64,000 nucleotides of DNA from Microbulbifer agarilyticus (GTDB taxonomy: Bacteria; Pseudomonadota; Gammaproteobacteria; Pseudomonadales; Cellvibrionaceae): the NCBI RefSeq assembly GCF_019800665.1, contig NZ_JAHVKO010000001.1:868001-932000 (forward strand), written 5' to 3'. Numbering within the stretch: the stretch's first letter is position 1; the number at the start of each line of letters is the position of its first letter. The notes beneath the pieces are model-generated. The model was not told where the DNA came from. It did not search any database and saw only the letters and a list, made by a program, of their open reading frames with translations. Shown piece after piece: positions 18,184 to 27,462 of this stretch. Both the position numbers and the translations under genes were made by a program.

Positions 18184-18382
18184 ACTTGAAACGGGGGAAC
18201 GCTTCTCACCAGCGACGGACTTCCTATCGAGCGGAAATGAGTCGGCGCTACGCGTTAACGCCTATTCATCACTGATCGCCCCCCTCCCCTACTTCTTATG
18301 TAAACCTTGCAATTGTCTTTGTGGTACTTTCTGTCTGTGCCGTGGCAAATACAGGCAAACAAGCACAGTTAGGGGCTATTTA

Positions 18383-19165
18383 ATGAAAAGACAGGACAAT
18401 AAACAGCCCATTTTATTGATATGTGCGTCTTTCATAATGGCACTAACAATAGCTACACCGCTATCCGCAAAGCAGTTCACCGCCCTGGTATTTACCAAAA
18501 CGGCAGGCTGGCAACACGATAGCATTCCCGCAGCGGTTTCAGCTGTGAATTACTTATCCCAACTACATGACTTTAGCGCAGTACATACCAGCGATGCGAA
18601 TGCGTTTACCTCAGAGAACCTGGGTCAGTTCGATGTGGTTGTCTTCCTGTTAACCACCGGTGATGTACTGAACGAACAGCAACAGAGCGACTTTCAGAAA
18701 TTTATCCGTGCAGGAAAGGGTTATGTGGGAGTGCACTCGGCAGCGGATACTGAATACGATTGGCCATGGTATCAAGGATTAGTGGGGCGAAACTTTGTTA
18801 CTCACCCAGCGGTACAGTCCGCAAAAGTAAATGTTCTTGACCCAGGCTTTCCCGGTTCAGAGTACCTGCCATCTCGTTTTTTATGGACCGAGGAATACTA
18901 CAACTACGGACCTGAGCACAGTGATTCCCTGAATTACCTTCTCTCTGTGGATGAATCCACCTATCAGCCGCAGGCGGAGTGGGACGAAGTTAAATCGAGC
19001 GGAATGGGAGATTTTCATCCGCTTGCTTGGTACCAGGAATATGATGGTGGCCGCGCTTTTTATACCGGCTTTGGTCATTTGTCGACATCGTATACCAATG
19101 CCATGTTTCTCTCCCACCTGTATGGGGGGATTTACTGGGCAGCCACCGGCAAAGGCATCGAGTAA
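18383..19165 (+). CDS. Secreted ThuA-like family protein
   Basis: A 260-residue protein with a signal peptide (hydrophobic ILLICASFIMALTIATPLSA, cleavage near residue 29). ATG 18383 has AGGGGC upstream. The mature part is a ThuA-like (class I glutamine-amidotransferase-like) fold: ALVFTKTAGWQHDSIPAA, DVVVFLLTTGDVLNEQQQ, GYVGVHSAADTEYDW and AFYTGFGHLSTSY. Members occur in sugar-utilisation loci and in secreted multi-domain proteins of carbohydrate degraders. This one stands alone without sugar genes nearby, so the substrate is unknown. The frame continues upstream into greB, but that extension is cysteine-rich and implausible. Confidence 0.85.
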   Translation: MKRQDNKQPILLICASFIMALTIATPLSAKQFTALVFTKTAGWQHDSIPAAVSAVNYLSQLHDFSAVHTSDANAFTSENLGQFDVVVFLLTTGDVLNEQQQSDFQKFIRAGKGYVGVHSAADTEYDWPWYQGLVGRNFVTHPAVQSAKVNVLDPGFPGSEYLPSRFLWTEEYYNYGPEHSDSLNYLLSVDESTYQPQAEWDEVKSSGMGDFHPLAWYQEYDGGRAFYTGFGHLSTSYTNAMFLSHLYGGIYWAATGKGIE

Positions 19166-19265
19166 TGGTCGATAAGCTTTGCTCGCGCAGGAGTACAAGA
19201 AAGCGGATGAGTGGCCGCCGGGCTAATCCAGCGGCCCCGTATCCAAACCGCAACGGCCTAACGCA

Positions 19266-20423
19266 TTAACGAACGCCTTCAAGAAGATGCCGGGCAATGA
19301 TTAGTCGCTGAATCTCGCTGGTCCCCTCGTAGATCGTGGTAATACGCACATCTCGAGCCATTCTCTCCAGCGGATATTCTCTTGTATAACCAACACCACC
19401 ATGCATTTGCAGCGCGACATAGCAGGCCTCATTGGCCTTCTCGGACGCGTACAGCTTCGCCATGGACGCTGCCGGGCCGAACGGTTGGCCGGCGTCTTTC
19501 TGCCAGGCTGCCTGCAGCAGCAACAAGCGTGCGGCTTCCATTTCCGTGTACTTATCCGCGAGCTGCCACTGCAACCCCTGGAACTGAGCGAGCGGCTTGC
19601 CAAACTGTTCGCGCTCCTGCAAGTAGGCACGCGCGCAATCTAATGCTTCAAGACCAATTCCCAGCGCTAGGGAACCGATGCCGATCCGGCCGCCGGCCAA
19701 TTCGCCGGCAGCGATACGGAATCCACGGTTTTCATCGCCGAGCATATTCGCGGCGGGTACACGACAATCTTGAAAGGAAACCTCGTTGGTAACCGAGGCC
19801 TTTTGCCCCATCTTCTCTTCGGCTTTACCGATTACCAGCCCGGGGGTGCCGGCTTCGACCAGGAAACAGGAGATCCCCTTCCCTTTCGGCGCTGCCCCAT
19901 CGGTAACCGCCCAAACAACGAAAACGCCGGCAAATTCGGCGCTACTGATAAACAGCTTACTGCCATTTAACACGTAGTCGTCGCCATCTTTGACCGCGCG
20001 CGTGCGCATGGCGGCGGCATCAGATCCGGACCCGGGCTCGGTCAGGCAGAAAGAACCCGCGGGGTATTCGCCACTGCATATTTTTGGCAGAAAGTAGCCT
20101 TTTTGTTCCTCAGTACCCTTCGCCTGAATCACTTCCGCAACCATATTGGTTACCGAGGTGGTGGTTGCGGTGGATGCGCAACCGCGCGCAATCTCGGCAA
20201 TCGCCAGGGCGAATGCAATCGTGCCCGCGCCGGTGCCACCGAAGTCAGGATCGATATTGATCCCCATAAAGCCCAGTTCCGCCAACTGCTTTAGCTTTTG
20301 CAACAGCAATTCGCGGTTACCTGTATGATCAAGTTCTGCCGCTACCGGCTTCAGCTCACTCTCCGCGAACTGGCGAGCAGCCTCCTGGATCATTTGTTGT
20401 TCATCAGACAATTCAAAATTCAT
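19266..20423 (-). CDS. Acyl-CoA dehydrogenase
   Basis: A 385-residue FAD flavoenzyme catalysing alpha,beta-dehydrogenation of an acyl-CoA. Signatures are FCLTEPGSGSDAAAMRT and MHGGVGYTREYPLERMARD. The catalytic base is E366 in IYEGTSEIQ, the placement seen in short-chain and short-branched enzymes. Branched-chain or short-chain acyl-CoA is the likely substrate. It lies in the same orientation 64 bases downstream of the EamA exporter. Confidence 0.93.
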   Translation of the reverse strand: MNFELSDEQQMIQEAARQFAESELKPVAAELDHTGNRELLLQKLKQLAELGFMGINIDPDFGGTGAGTIAFALAIAEIARGCASTATTTSVTNMVAEVIQAKGTEEQKGYFLPKICSGEYPAGSFCLTEPGSGSDAAAMRTRAVKDGDDYVLNGSKLFISSAEFAGVFVVWAVTDGAAPKGKGISCFLVEAGTPGLVIGKAEEKMGQKASVTNEVSFQDCRVPAANMLGDENRGFRIAAGELAGGRIGIGSLALGIGLEALDCARAYLQEREQFGKPLAQFQGLQWQLADKYTEMEAARLLLLQAAWQKDAGQPFGPAASMAKLYASEKANEACYVALQMHGGVGYTREYPLERMARDVRITTIYEGTSEIQRLIIARHLLEGVR

Positions 20424-20487
20424 GGCATTTCTCGTTCATCACTCAACGCCCAACGAAAAATTATTCATCGAGTGTCGTTATTGTTAT

Positions 20488-21429
20488 TTATTTGTTTGGT
20501 GTTGGCTTGCGCCGCAGCAGTAGACGCCGCGCGGCACCCTGCTGAATGGCTACACCGAGCAGAATAAGCCCGAGGCCGGCCATGGTTGCAGGGTGAATAT
20601 GCTCGCCCACCAGCAATGCAATCAGCAGTAGTGACAGTGGCGGTGACAGATAGATGTAGTTGCTGATACGCGCCGTGTTGTCACAGTGTAGTAACGCCGC
20701 CTGCCACAACAGGAAGGCAATACCCATTTCAAACAAGCCGACATAAACAGCACCAACCCACCCAGCCAGTGGCGGCCACTGCCAGCCGCCCTGCCACCAG
20801 ACCGCAGCCGCGAGCCAGGGCAAGCCACAGCAGAAGGTCAGGAATAGATTCACCGCAGCGTTGCCGCCGATACGTGTGTTCAGCAGCCAGTAACTGGCCC
20901 AGATAACGGTACTGAGAAGCGCCAGAGCGACGCCGAGGGGTTGCTCAAAGCGCAATTCGGAAAGGTTGCCCTGGGTCGCGATCACCAGGACGCCGGAATA
21001 ACACACGATTCCCGCCACAAGATCCTGGCGCCGCAGGGTTTGCTTCAATACCGGAACGGACAGCAACGCCAGCACGACGCCCCAGGTGTAATTCAACGGC
21101 TGCGCCTGTTGTGCCGGCAACAGGTCGTAGGCGTTAAATAAAACCAGGTAATAGAGGAAGGGATTACAGAACCCCAGCGCGATAAACCAACCGCGGGATT
21201 GGCGCCAAACACGGGCCACTTGCCCGGTGTGGCCGCGCCACACAATTACGCCCGCCATGAACACGGTAGAAACGGCAGACGCAATGGTCACCAATTGCAG
21301 GGGTGAAAGATACTGCAGCGACAGCTTGAAGGCACTGGCCACAGTGGACCAGCAAAGCACCGCCGCCAGCGCAAACAGGGTTGCGCGGCGGTTATCGGCG
21401 TCAGCGCTCTGCGTGGCGGTTAGCGCCAT
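20488..21429 (-). CDS. EamA/DMT-family transporter
   Basis: A 313-residue membrane protein with about ten hydrophobic segments arranged as two EamA repeats (first ALAAVLCWSTVASAFKLSLQY, here partly quoted as family-typical; second LLSTVIWASYWLLNTR). DMT members usually export metabolites or amino acids; the substrate is unknown. It lies 25 bases downstream of the Lrp regulator on the same strand. Lrp-controlled amino acid efflux is plausible but is inferred from position only. Confidence 0.88.
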   Translation of the reverse strand: MALTATQSADADNRRATLFALAAVLCWSTVASAFKLSLQYLSPLQLVTIASAVSTVFMAGVIVWRGHTGQVARVWRQSRGWFIALGFCNPFLYYLVLFNAYDLLPAQQAQPLNYTWGVVLALLSVPVLKQTLRRQDLVAGIVCYSGVLVIATQGNLSELRFEQPLGVALALLSTVIWASYWLLNTRIGGNAAVNLFLTFCCGLPWLAAAVWWQGGWQWPPLAGWVGAVYVGLFEMGIAFLLWQAALLHCDNTARISNYIYLSPPLSLLLIALLVGEHIHPATMAGLGLILLGVAIQQGAARRLLLRRKPTPNK

Positions 21430-21454
21430 AACAGGACCTCCCGGGACTTAAGGG

Positions 21455-21958
21455 TCAGCGCTTGCCGCTTTTGGGTTCCGGCTCAGGGATGGCAACAGAG
21501 GTATCGGTCTTCACCTCCTCGATCACCACATAGGTATGGGTCTCCCGCACACCCGGTACCGAGGCCAGCTTTTCCCCGAGGAATTGGCGATAGCCGAGCA
21601 TATCCTTAATACGGATTTTGATCAGGTAGTCAAAACCGCCGGCCACCATATGACACTCCTGCACCTCTTCAAGACCAGACAGGTGCTTGTTGAATGCTTC
21701 GAGCGCTTCTGTGGCGGTATCGGTCAGAGACACCTGGATATACACCACCAGACCAGCGTGTACCTTCAGCGGGTCCAGCAGTGCGACATATTCTTTGATG
21801 AAGCCTTCACGCTCCAAGCGCTTGACCCGTTCAAGACAGGGCGTGGGGCTGAGATTGACTCGGCGCGCCAGCTCCACATTGGGAAGACGGCCTGCATGCT
21901 GAAGAATTCGCAGAATCTGGCGGTCGATACGGTCCAGATCTTCCAATTTTCGAGACAT
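21455..21958 (-). CDS. Lrp/AsnC-family regulator, likely controlling putA
   Basis: A 167-residue Lrp-type regulator: N-terminal helix-turn-helix (LDRIDRQILRILQHAGRLPNVELARRVNLSPTPC with recognition helix following) and a C-terminal RAM ligand domain (VQECHMVAGGFDYLIKIRIKD). It is transcribed away from putA across a 149-base gap that contains a small inverted repeat. In many proteobacteria a divergent Lrp-type activator controls putA in response to proline, which is the likely role here. The EamA gene follows closely on the same strand. Confidence 0.92.
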   Translation of the reverse strand: MSRKLEDLDRIDRQILRILQHAGRLPNVELARRVNLSPTPCLERVKRLEREGFIKEYVALLDPLKVHAGLVVYIQVSLTDTATEALEAFNKHLSGLEEVQECHMVAGGFDYLIKIRIKDMLGYRQFLGEKLASVPGVRETHTYVVIEEVKTDTSVAIPEPEPKSGKR

Positions 21959-22035
21959 AGCAAAATACCCTACTGGTAATTAACCGGATAACCCCTACAT
22001 TTAACCACACTTTTTTCCAAATTGGAGATTAATTC

Positions 22036-22049
22036 TGGGATATTTCCCA
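22036..22049. promoter_or_regulatory. Inverted repeat in lrp-putA gap, candidate operator
   Basis: TGGGA-TATT-TCCCA lies midway between the two divergent starts in an otherwise AT-rich stretch. It is a plausible binding site for the adjacent Lrp-type protein, but short palindromes are common. Confidence 0.3.
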
Positions 22050-22107
22050 CATAATCCGGTTTTTTATTCTGACCAAATTTTCCCTAGGGAGTTTCGAGGA
22101 AATACCT

Positions 22108-25100
22108 ATGCCCACACACTTCTCCGGAGATCTCAAAAGTGCACGCCAGAAAGCACGGGAATACCTGCACGCCGACGAGAACCAATGCGTCAGTGAACTA
22201 CTGGCCGCCCCGCGTCCTGGCGAAGCACTACGCGAGAAGATTCTGGCAACCGCCAGCGATCTGGTGGTTAAGTCCCGCGAACAGCGCAGCAAGCGCGGTA
22301 CTCTGGATGCCTTCCTGCAGCAGTTTGGACTCTCTAATAAGGAAGGGGTTGCACTGATGTGCCTGGCGGAGTCCCTGCTACGGGTCCCGGATTCAGACAC
22401 CGCAGACAAGCTGATCGCCGAAAAGGTGCATTCCGGGAACTGGTCGAGCCATCGCGGTCAGTCTGACTCACTGTTCGTAAACGCGTCGACCTGGGGCCTG
22501 ATGCTCACCGGCAACATCGTTGAGCTGGACCCGGACATTACCGAAAAACCTTCTACCTGGGTGAAGCGCCTGGTCAGTCGCATGGGTGAACCCATGGTCC
22601 GCACCTCCATGATGCAGGCCATGAAAATCATGGGTGGGCAGTACGTTCTCGGTCGCACCATTAAAGAAGCACTGAAGCGCGGCCCGGCCGAAAACAAGCC
22701 CGGCACCCGCTTCTCCTTCGACATGCTCGGCGAAGGCGCCCGCACCATGGCAGACGCCCAGCGTTACTTCGATGCCTACATGATGGCCATTGAAGCCATT
22801 GGCGCGGATAACACCAAGCGCGATGTTGTGGAAGCCAACGGTATTTCCATCAAGCTTTCTGCCCTGCACCCCCGCTACAGTGAACTGCAACGGCAACGGG
22901 TAATGTCCGAACTATTGCCACAGGTGAAAGCCTTGTGTGTGGCGGCAGCCAAATACGACATGGGCCTGAATATCGATGCCGAAGAAGCTGAGCGCCTGGA
23001 TATTTCACTGGATATCTTCGAGGCTCTCGCCCGCGACGCGGAGCTGAGTAATTGGCAGGGCCTTGGCTTTGTACTTCAGGCCTACCAGAAACGCGCCCCG
23101 CACGTAGCCGACTGGCTGATCGCCCTTGGCCGTGACACCGGCCGCAAGCTGATGGTTCGCCTGGTGAAAGGTGCTTACTGGGATACCGAGATCAAGCACG
23201 CACAGCAAATGGGCCTTACCGATTACCCGGTCTATACCCGCAAGTGCCACACCGACCTGTCCTACCAGGTTTGTGCGAAGAAACTGCTCGATGGCCGCGA
23301 CGCCATTTACCCGCAGTTTGCTACGCACAATGCTTACACCGTTGGCCTGATTCTCGAGCTGGCGGGTGACGCAAACAATTACGAGTTCCAGCGCCTTCAC
23401 GGCATGGGCCACCTGCTGTACGACCAGATCGAGGCGGTACACGGTAAGTCGGTTCCGGTACGGGTTTATGCGCCAGTAGGCGCGCACAAAGACCTGCTTC
23501 CCTACCTGGTTCGTCGCCTGCTGGAAAACGGCGCAAACAGTTCTTTCGTCAACCGTTTCATGGACGAGGCAACGCCAGTATCCGAACTGGTACAGGACAC
23601 TCTCAAGCAAAGTGAAGCCTGCAACCCGTACCGCCACCCGGAAATTCCGGTGCCAGCAGACATCTACCTCGGCCATGAAGGCCTACCGCGAAAAAATTCT
23701 CACGGCATCGAACTGACCGATCCAATTGCTGCTGCTCCTCTGCTGCAGACTGTCGCCAACAGCGAGAGCATGATGTGGAGTGGCGGCCCGATTGTAGACG
23801 GCGTTGCCGGCAGTGCAGACCTGCCCGTAGTCAATCCGGCGACCGGTTCCCTGGTTGGCTATACGGCAAATACGTCTGCCGAACAGATTCAACAGGCATT
23901 CGCATCAGCGGCAGAATCACAGCGCGGCTGGGACCGCCTGGGTGGTAATGCGCGCGCGAAGATCCTCGACAAAGTCGCGGACCTGTATGAGCAACATTCC
24001 GACGAGCTGGTGGCGATGATCTGCCGCGAAGCCGGCCGTACCCTAAATGATGGCATTAGCGAAGTGCGCGAAGCCGTCGATTTCTGTCGCTACTACGCCA
24101 ATGGTGCGCGCAAGCATTTCAGTACCCCCACTACCCTGCCCGGACCTACTGGTGAAAGTAACGAGCTGAGTTTGTGCGGTCGCGGTGTGTTTGTCTGCAT
24201 CAGCCCGTGGAATTTCCCGCTGGCAATTTTCACCGGCCAGGTGGTTGCAGCTCTGGCTGCCGGCAACGGCGTGCTAGCAAAACCTGCTGAACAAACACCA
24301 ATTATTGCCGCACGCGCAATCCAGCTGATGCACGAGGCCGGCGTTCCGAGCCAGGTATTGCACCTGATCACCGGTACCGGTGCCGCTGTGGGACAACCAC
24401 TGCTGGACGATCCACGCGTAGCCGGCGTTGCGTTTACCGGTTCCACCGAAACCGCAAAACACATCAACCGACAGCTGGCGGAGAAAGACGGACCCATCGT
24501 ACCGCTCATCGCCGAAACCGGTGGCCAGAATGTGATGATCGTGGACTCCACCGCACTGCCGGAGCAGGTAGTGGATGATGTGATTCAGTCTGCCTTCCTG
24601 AGCGCCGGTCAGCGTTGTTCCGCCCTGCGCATCCTGTGTGTGCAGGACGTCATCGCAGACAACCTGCTCAACATGCTGAAAGGTGCGTGTGAAGAGCTGA
24701 CTCTGGGCGATCCAGCCAAACTGGAAACCGACATCGGCCCAGTGATTGACGAGAAGGCACTTGGCCTCTTGGAAGCGCACCGCGAGCGCATGGCGGTAGA
24801 AGCCAATCCATTGTTTGCATTTGACCCGGCCAAGCAGCCCAAAGACGGCACCTTCTTTGGCCCACAGGTGGTGGAAATCAAAGACTTCGATCTGCTGAAG
24901 CGCGAAGTCTTCGGTCCTTTCCTGCACGTGGTGCGCTTCAAGGCTGAGGAACTGGAAGACGTCATCCACCGCATTAACGCAACGGGTTACGGACTCACCT
25001 TTGGCCTGCACTCTCGTATCGAGGGCCGTGCCGGTGCCATCTTCAAGCGTGTGGATGCGGGTAACTGCTATGTAAACCGCGATATGGTGGGCGCCGTGGT

Positions 25101-25254
25101 TGGGGTAAACCCCTTTGGCGGTATGGGCCTGTCCGGTACCGGCCCCAAGGCTGGCGGTCCGCATTACCTGTTCCGTTTTGGCAACGAAAAAACCAAAACG
25201 GTGAACACCGTTGCCACCGGTGGCAACACTCAACTGTTTACCCTCGGGCAGTAA
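22108..25254 (+). CDS. putA: Bifunctional proline dehydrogenase / L-glutamate-gamma-semialdehyde dehydrogenase PutA
   Basis: Oxidises proline to glutamate in two channelled steps. The 1048-residue chain carries an FAD proline dehydrogenase barrel (about 90-490; VRLVKGAYWDTEIKHAQ, FATHNAYTV, YAPVGAHKDLLPYLVRRLLE-type end). A P5C dehydrogenase follows (about 545-1030), with E803 in IAETGGQN and catalytic C837 in AGQRCSAL. It lacks the ribbon-helix-helix DNA-binding domain of the E. coli 1320-residue protein, so it cannot repress itself. The divergent Lrp gene fits as regulator. ATG 22108 follows GAGGA. A strong terminator lies 41 bases downstream. Confidence 0.96.
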   Translation: MPTHFSGDLKSARQKAREYLHADENQCVSELLAAPRPGEALREKILATASDLVVKSREQRSKRGTLDAFLQQFGLSNKEGVALMCLAESLLRVPDSDTADKLIAEKVHSGNWSSHRGQSDSLFVNASTWGLMLTGNIVELDPDITEKPSTWVKRLVSRMGEPMVRTSMMQAMKIMGGQYVLGRTIKEALKRGPAENKPGTRFSFDMLGEGARTMADAQRYFDAYMMAIEAIGADNTKRDVVEANGISIKLSALHPRYSELQRQRVMSELLPQVKALCVAAAKYDMGLNIDAEEAERLDISLDIFEALARDAELSNWQGLGFVLQAYQKRAPHVADWLIALGRDTGRKLMVRLVKGAYWDTEIKHAQQMGLTDYPVYTRKCHTDLSYQVCAKKLLDGRDAIYPQFATHNAYTVGLILELAGDANNYEFQRLHGMGHLLYDQIEAVHGKSVPVRVYAPVGAHKDLLPYLVRRLLENGANSSFVNRFMDEATPVSELVQDTLKQSEACNPYRHPEIPVPADIYLGHEGLPRKNSHGIELTDPIAAAPLLQTVANSESMMWSGGPIVDGVAGSADLPVVNPATGSLVGYTANTSAEQIQQAFASAAESQRGWDRLGGNARAKILDKVADLYEQHSDELVAMICREAGRTLNDGISEVREAVDFCRYYANGARKHFSTPTTLPGPTGESNELSLCGRGVFVCISPWNFPLAIFTGQVVAALAAGNGVLAKPAEQTPIIAARAIQLMHEAGVPSQVLHLITGTGAAVGQPLLDDPRVAGVAFTGSTETAKHINRQLAEKDGPIVPLIAETGGQNVMIVDSTALPEQVVDDVIQSAFLSAGQRCSALRILCVQDVIADNLLNMLKGACEELTLGDPAKLETDIGPVIDEKALGLLEAHRERMAVEANPLFAFDPAKQPKDGTFFGPQVVEIKDFDLLKREVFGPFLHVVRFKAEELEDVIHRINATGYGLTFGLHSRIEGRAGAIFKRVDAGNCYVNRDMVGAVVGVNPFGGMGLSGTGPKAGGPHYLFRFGNEKTKTVNTVATGGNTQLFTLGQ

Positions 25255-25294
25255 GCGCTCAATCGAGCGCGCATTAACTGCCATCCCAAAATAC

Positions 25295-25328
25295 AAAGGG
25301 CGCATTCATAAGAATGCACCCTTTTTTT
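25295..25328 (+). terminator. Bidirectional terminator between putA and the curlin-repeat gene
   Basis: A 12-bp stem with one mismatch (AAGGGCGCATTC, loop ATAA, GAATGCACCCTT) is followed by a T-run on the plus strand. On the minus strand it is followed by T-rich sequence 19 bases after the opposing stop, so it can serve both genes. Confidence 0.88.
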
Positions 25329-25346
25329 GGGAATCAGGCCAGAAAA

Positions 25347-26231
25347 TTACTGGACGATCACACCAACGTTTGCGGTACCCGCCTGAAACACGATGGCGGT
25401 ATCGCCAAAGCCAAACAGCTGAAAGGTACTATGTACGTTGTACTCACCCACCTGCGTGGTCATGGAATTCAGACTGTAACCACCCTGCACCGTTGAGGCA
25501 TAGTTACCAACACCGACTTGCAAGGTTGCCTGGCTCAAGTCGACACCAATCTGATCCACCATCGCATGGTTGTACTCACCGTCCTGGATAATTAGAGAGT
25601 CACTGTAGAAGGCACTCTGAAGCGTAACTGCACTGTTTCCAGTGCCGTATTGGAAGGTGTACGCATCGGAGCCGTGGCTACCTACTTGAAGGGTATAGGC
25701 ATTGTTGCCCAGACCATATTGCTCGATGTTGATATTGGAATACGATGTACCCCACTGCGAAGCAGCCCCATTGTTGCCGTAGCCATGCTGGATAACCGCA
25801 ATTTCACTGGAGTTACTCCAGGTTTGATCTGTATTTGCGTAGTTAAATCCACCGTACTGGCGAACCTTCACATAGGTATCGTAGCTAAAGGCCTGATAGG
25901 TGGAAGCCTCATTCAGGAAGCCAACCTGGCGCACATTCGCAAGGTTATCGTAGCCATCTTCCTGAACAGAAGTGGCCATATTCAGCTCACCCTCTTGATA
26001 CTGATAGATTGCACTACCGGTTTCCGTACCGTCCTGAGTGGCATCAGCCATATTCCCAAAACCGTACTGCTTTTGCAGAATGAAATTGTTTGATGAGTCG
26101 GGGCTGTGCTGATCTGCAGTGGCACTATTCAAAAACCCTTCCTGCAGCTGGGTAGCCACATTGTTGTCAGCCATAGCTACTGAGCTCACCGCCAACATCA
26201 CTGCTGCGGCAATCGGGGTATACGCCTTCAT
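25347..26231 (-). CDS. Curlin-repeat protein, probable functional amyloid subunit
   Basis: A 294-residue secreted protein. ATG 26231 has AAGGAG 6 bases upstream; signal peptide cleavage is likely after AMA near residue 22. The rest consists of about 11-12 repeats of ~23 residues of the form QxGxxNxAxxxQ, for example VRQVGFLNEASTYQ, IEQYGLGNNAYTLQ and TLQVGVGNYASTVQ. This is the curlin motif of CsgA/CsgB, whose strand-loop-strand units stack into amyloid. It is about twice the repeat number of E. coli CsgA. No csgE, csgF or csgG lies in the window, so the export partners are elsewhere or absent. Confidence 0.88.
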   Translation of the reverse strand: MKAYTPIAAAVMLAVSSVAMADNNVATQLQEGFLNSATADQHSPDSSNNFILQKQYGFGNMADATQDGTETGSAIYQYQEGELNMATSVQEDGYDNLANVRQVGFLNEASTYQAFSYDTYVKVRQYGGFNYANTDQTWSNSSEIAVIQHGYGNNGAASQWGTSYSNINIEQYGLGNNAYTLQVGSHGSDAYTFQYGTGNSAVTLQSAFYSDSLIIQDGEYNHAMVDQIGVDLSQATLQVGVGNYASTVQGGYSLNSMTTQVGEYNVHSTFQLFGFGDTAIVFQAGTANVGVIVQ

Positions 26232-27462
26232 GAATATCTCCTTGAACATCTACAAGCCGGAAGTCCATTTCTCGGACAAAGCAAACCGACTAATTCAGGT
26301 GTGGTTCGACACCCGGTTTTGGTGATTCACAGATTACCCGCCGAGCCCGCGGCAGATGGAACGAGACATCCAGTCGGCTCAACATCGATACGTAATACCA
26401 GTGTCGGATCACGCACATAAGTGCCAGACGTCTCAAACCCAAGCGCCGAAAACTCACTTGTTCGGTGAAACTGCTTGATTAGACAAGGCCCGTGCTAATT
26501 AAAACCAACCGGTGTGTGACAGCAAAAACAACATCACAGGATGAATTAGTCGTCTTACCTTGAAAGACTGATCTTATTTCGTACAACCTGATCGAATTAC
26601 GAACAATCGACTTTGATTTTTGAACGAAGACAACGGGCTCGCCATAGGAGAGAAGTTTTAATTCACTAGGAAGAAAGTGGTAAATCGCGGGGGACGGCGC
26701 AACGCTCAACCCAGCATGATGGGGCAAGTGTCAGATGGGCTTGCAGCCATTGCTCAGACTCGAGAAAACGCACTGCGCCAAATACTTCTGAACTAACCGA
26801 ACAGCTACTTCCCACTTGCACCCAAGCAACTCCTGAAGACACATCGAAATTTGGAATGACACAATAAGGTCACATAGAGCGCAGGCCCTTTTTCTTACAA
26901 ACTTCGTAGCTTAATTGCGAGCAGAGAAATGACGATAAACACTGATCGCCCTCACATTGGCTCTCACATTGGCTCCCTCATTGGCTCTAAGGGACCCACT
27001 GCAATACGCGCTAAAAACACTTACAAAACTGCGGGAAAACATAGTTTCGGCTAAATGCACCGTAAAAATTTCTCAATTTTCCTCAGTCGATTATTGGGAG
27101 AATCTCTTCCCTACTCCCCGAAAAAATCTCCGCGCAATGACGTTGCTAACAGCTGTTTTTCATAAAGTTTTTCCCTATTTGCACAGTTTTTCGGTTTTTT
27201 CACGGCTTTAAAGGCTGCATTTGGCCATGAGATCAATTTCCCATACGTCCCGGCCACCAGCCGGTACTTCCTTCTCATATCTCGCTCTTTGCCATTACGT
27301 AGACATTTGTCATCTGCGCCTCAGAAACCTATTTTTTTAATATTGCCGAAAAAATGATCAGCTTCGGGATGAATGCTGTCGTTTGCTCAGGACGATTTAT
27401 GCGAAGGGGATCGCGCGGCAATTTACGAATCGATCAGCGTAACTAGCGAGAGGGATCTAGCC
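26232..27462. other. 1.2-kb gene-free region
   Basis: Separates the divergent curlin-repeat and peroxidase-family genes. Short frames on both strands (26479-26727 minus, 26957-27211 plus) lack ribosome sites and family features. The DNA is AT-richer than its neighbours and contains a 12-bp tandem repeat and many T-runs near 27150-27340. Long upstream regions are common for curli-type genes under complex control; I could not identify specific sites. Confidence 0.6.
26951..26986. repeat. 12-bp tandem repeat, three copies
   Basis: CTCACATTGGCT occurs twice exactly (26951-26962 and 26963-26974), then as CCCTCATTGGCT. It lies in the gap between two divergent genes; role unknown. Confidence 0.75.

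Noticed and set aside
24274..25305. 343-codon open frame antisense to putA
   Set aside because: putA is intact and the frame runs through its terminator region.
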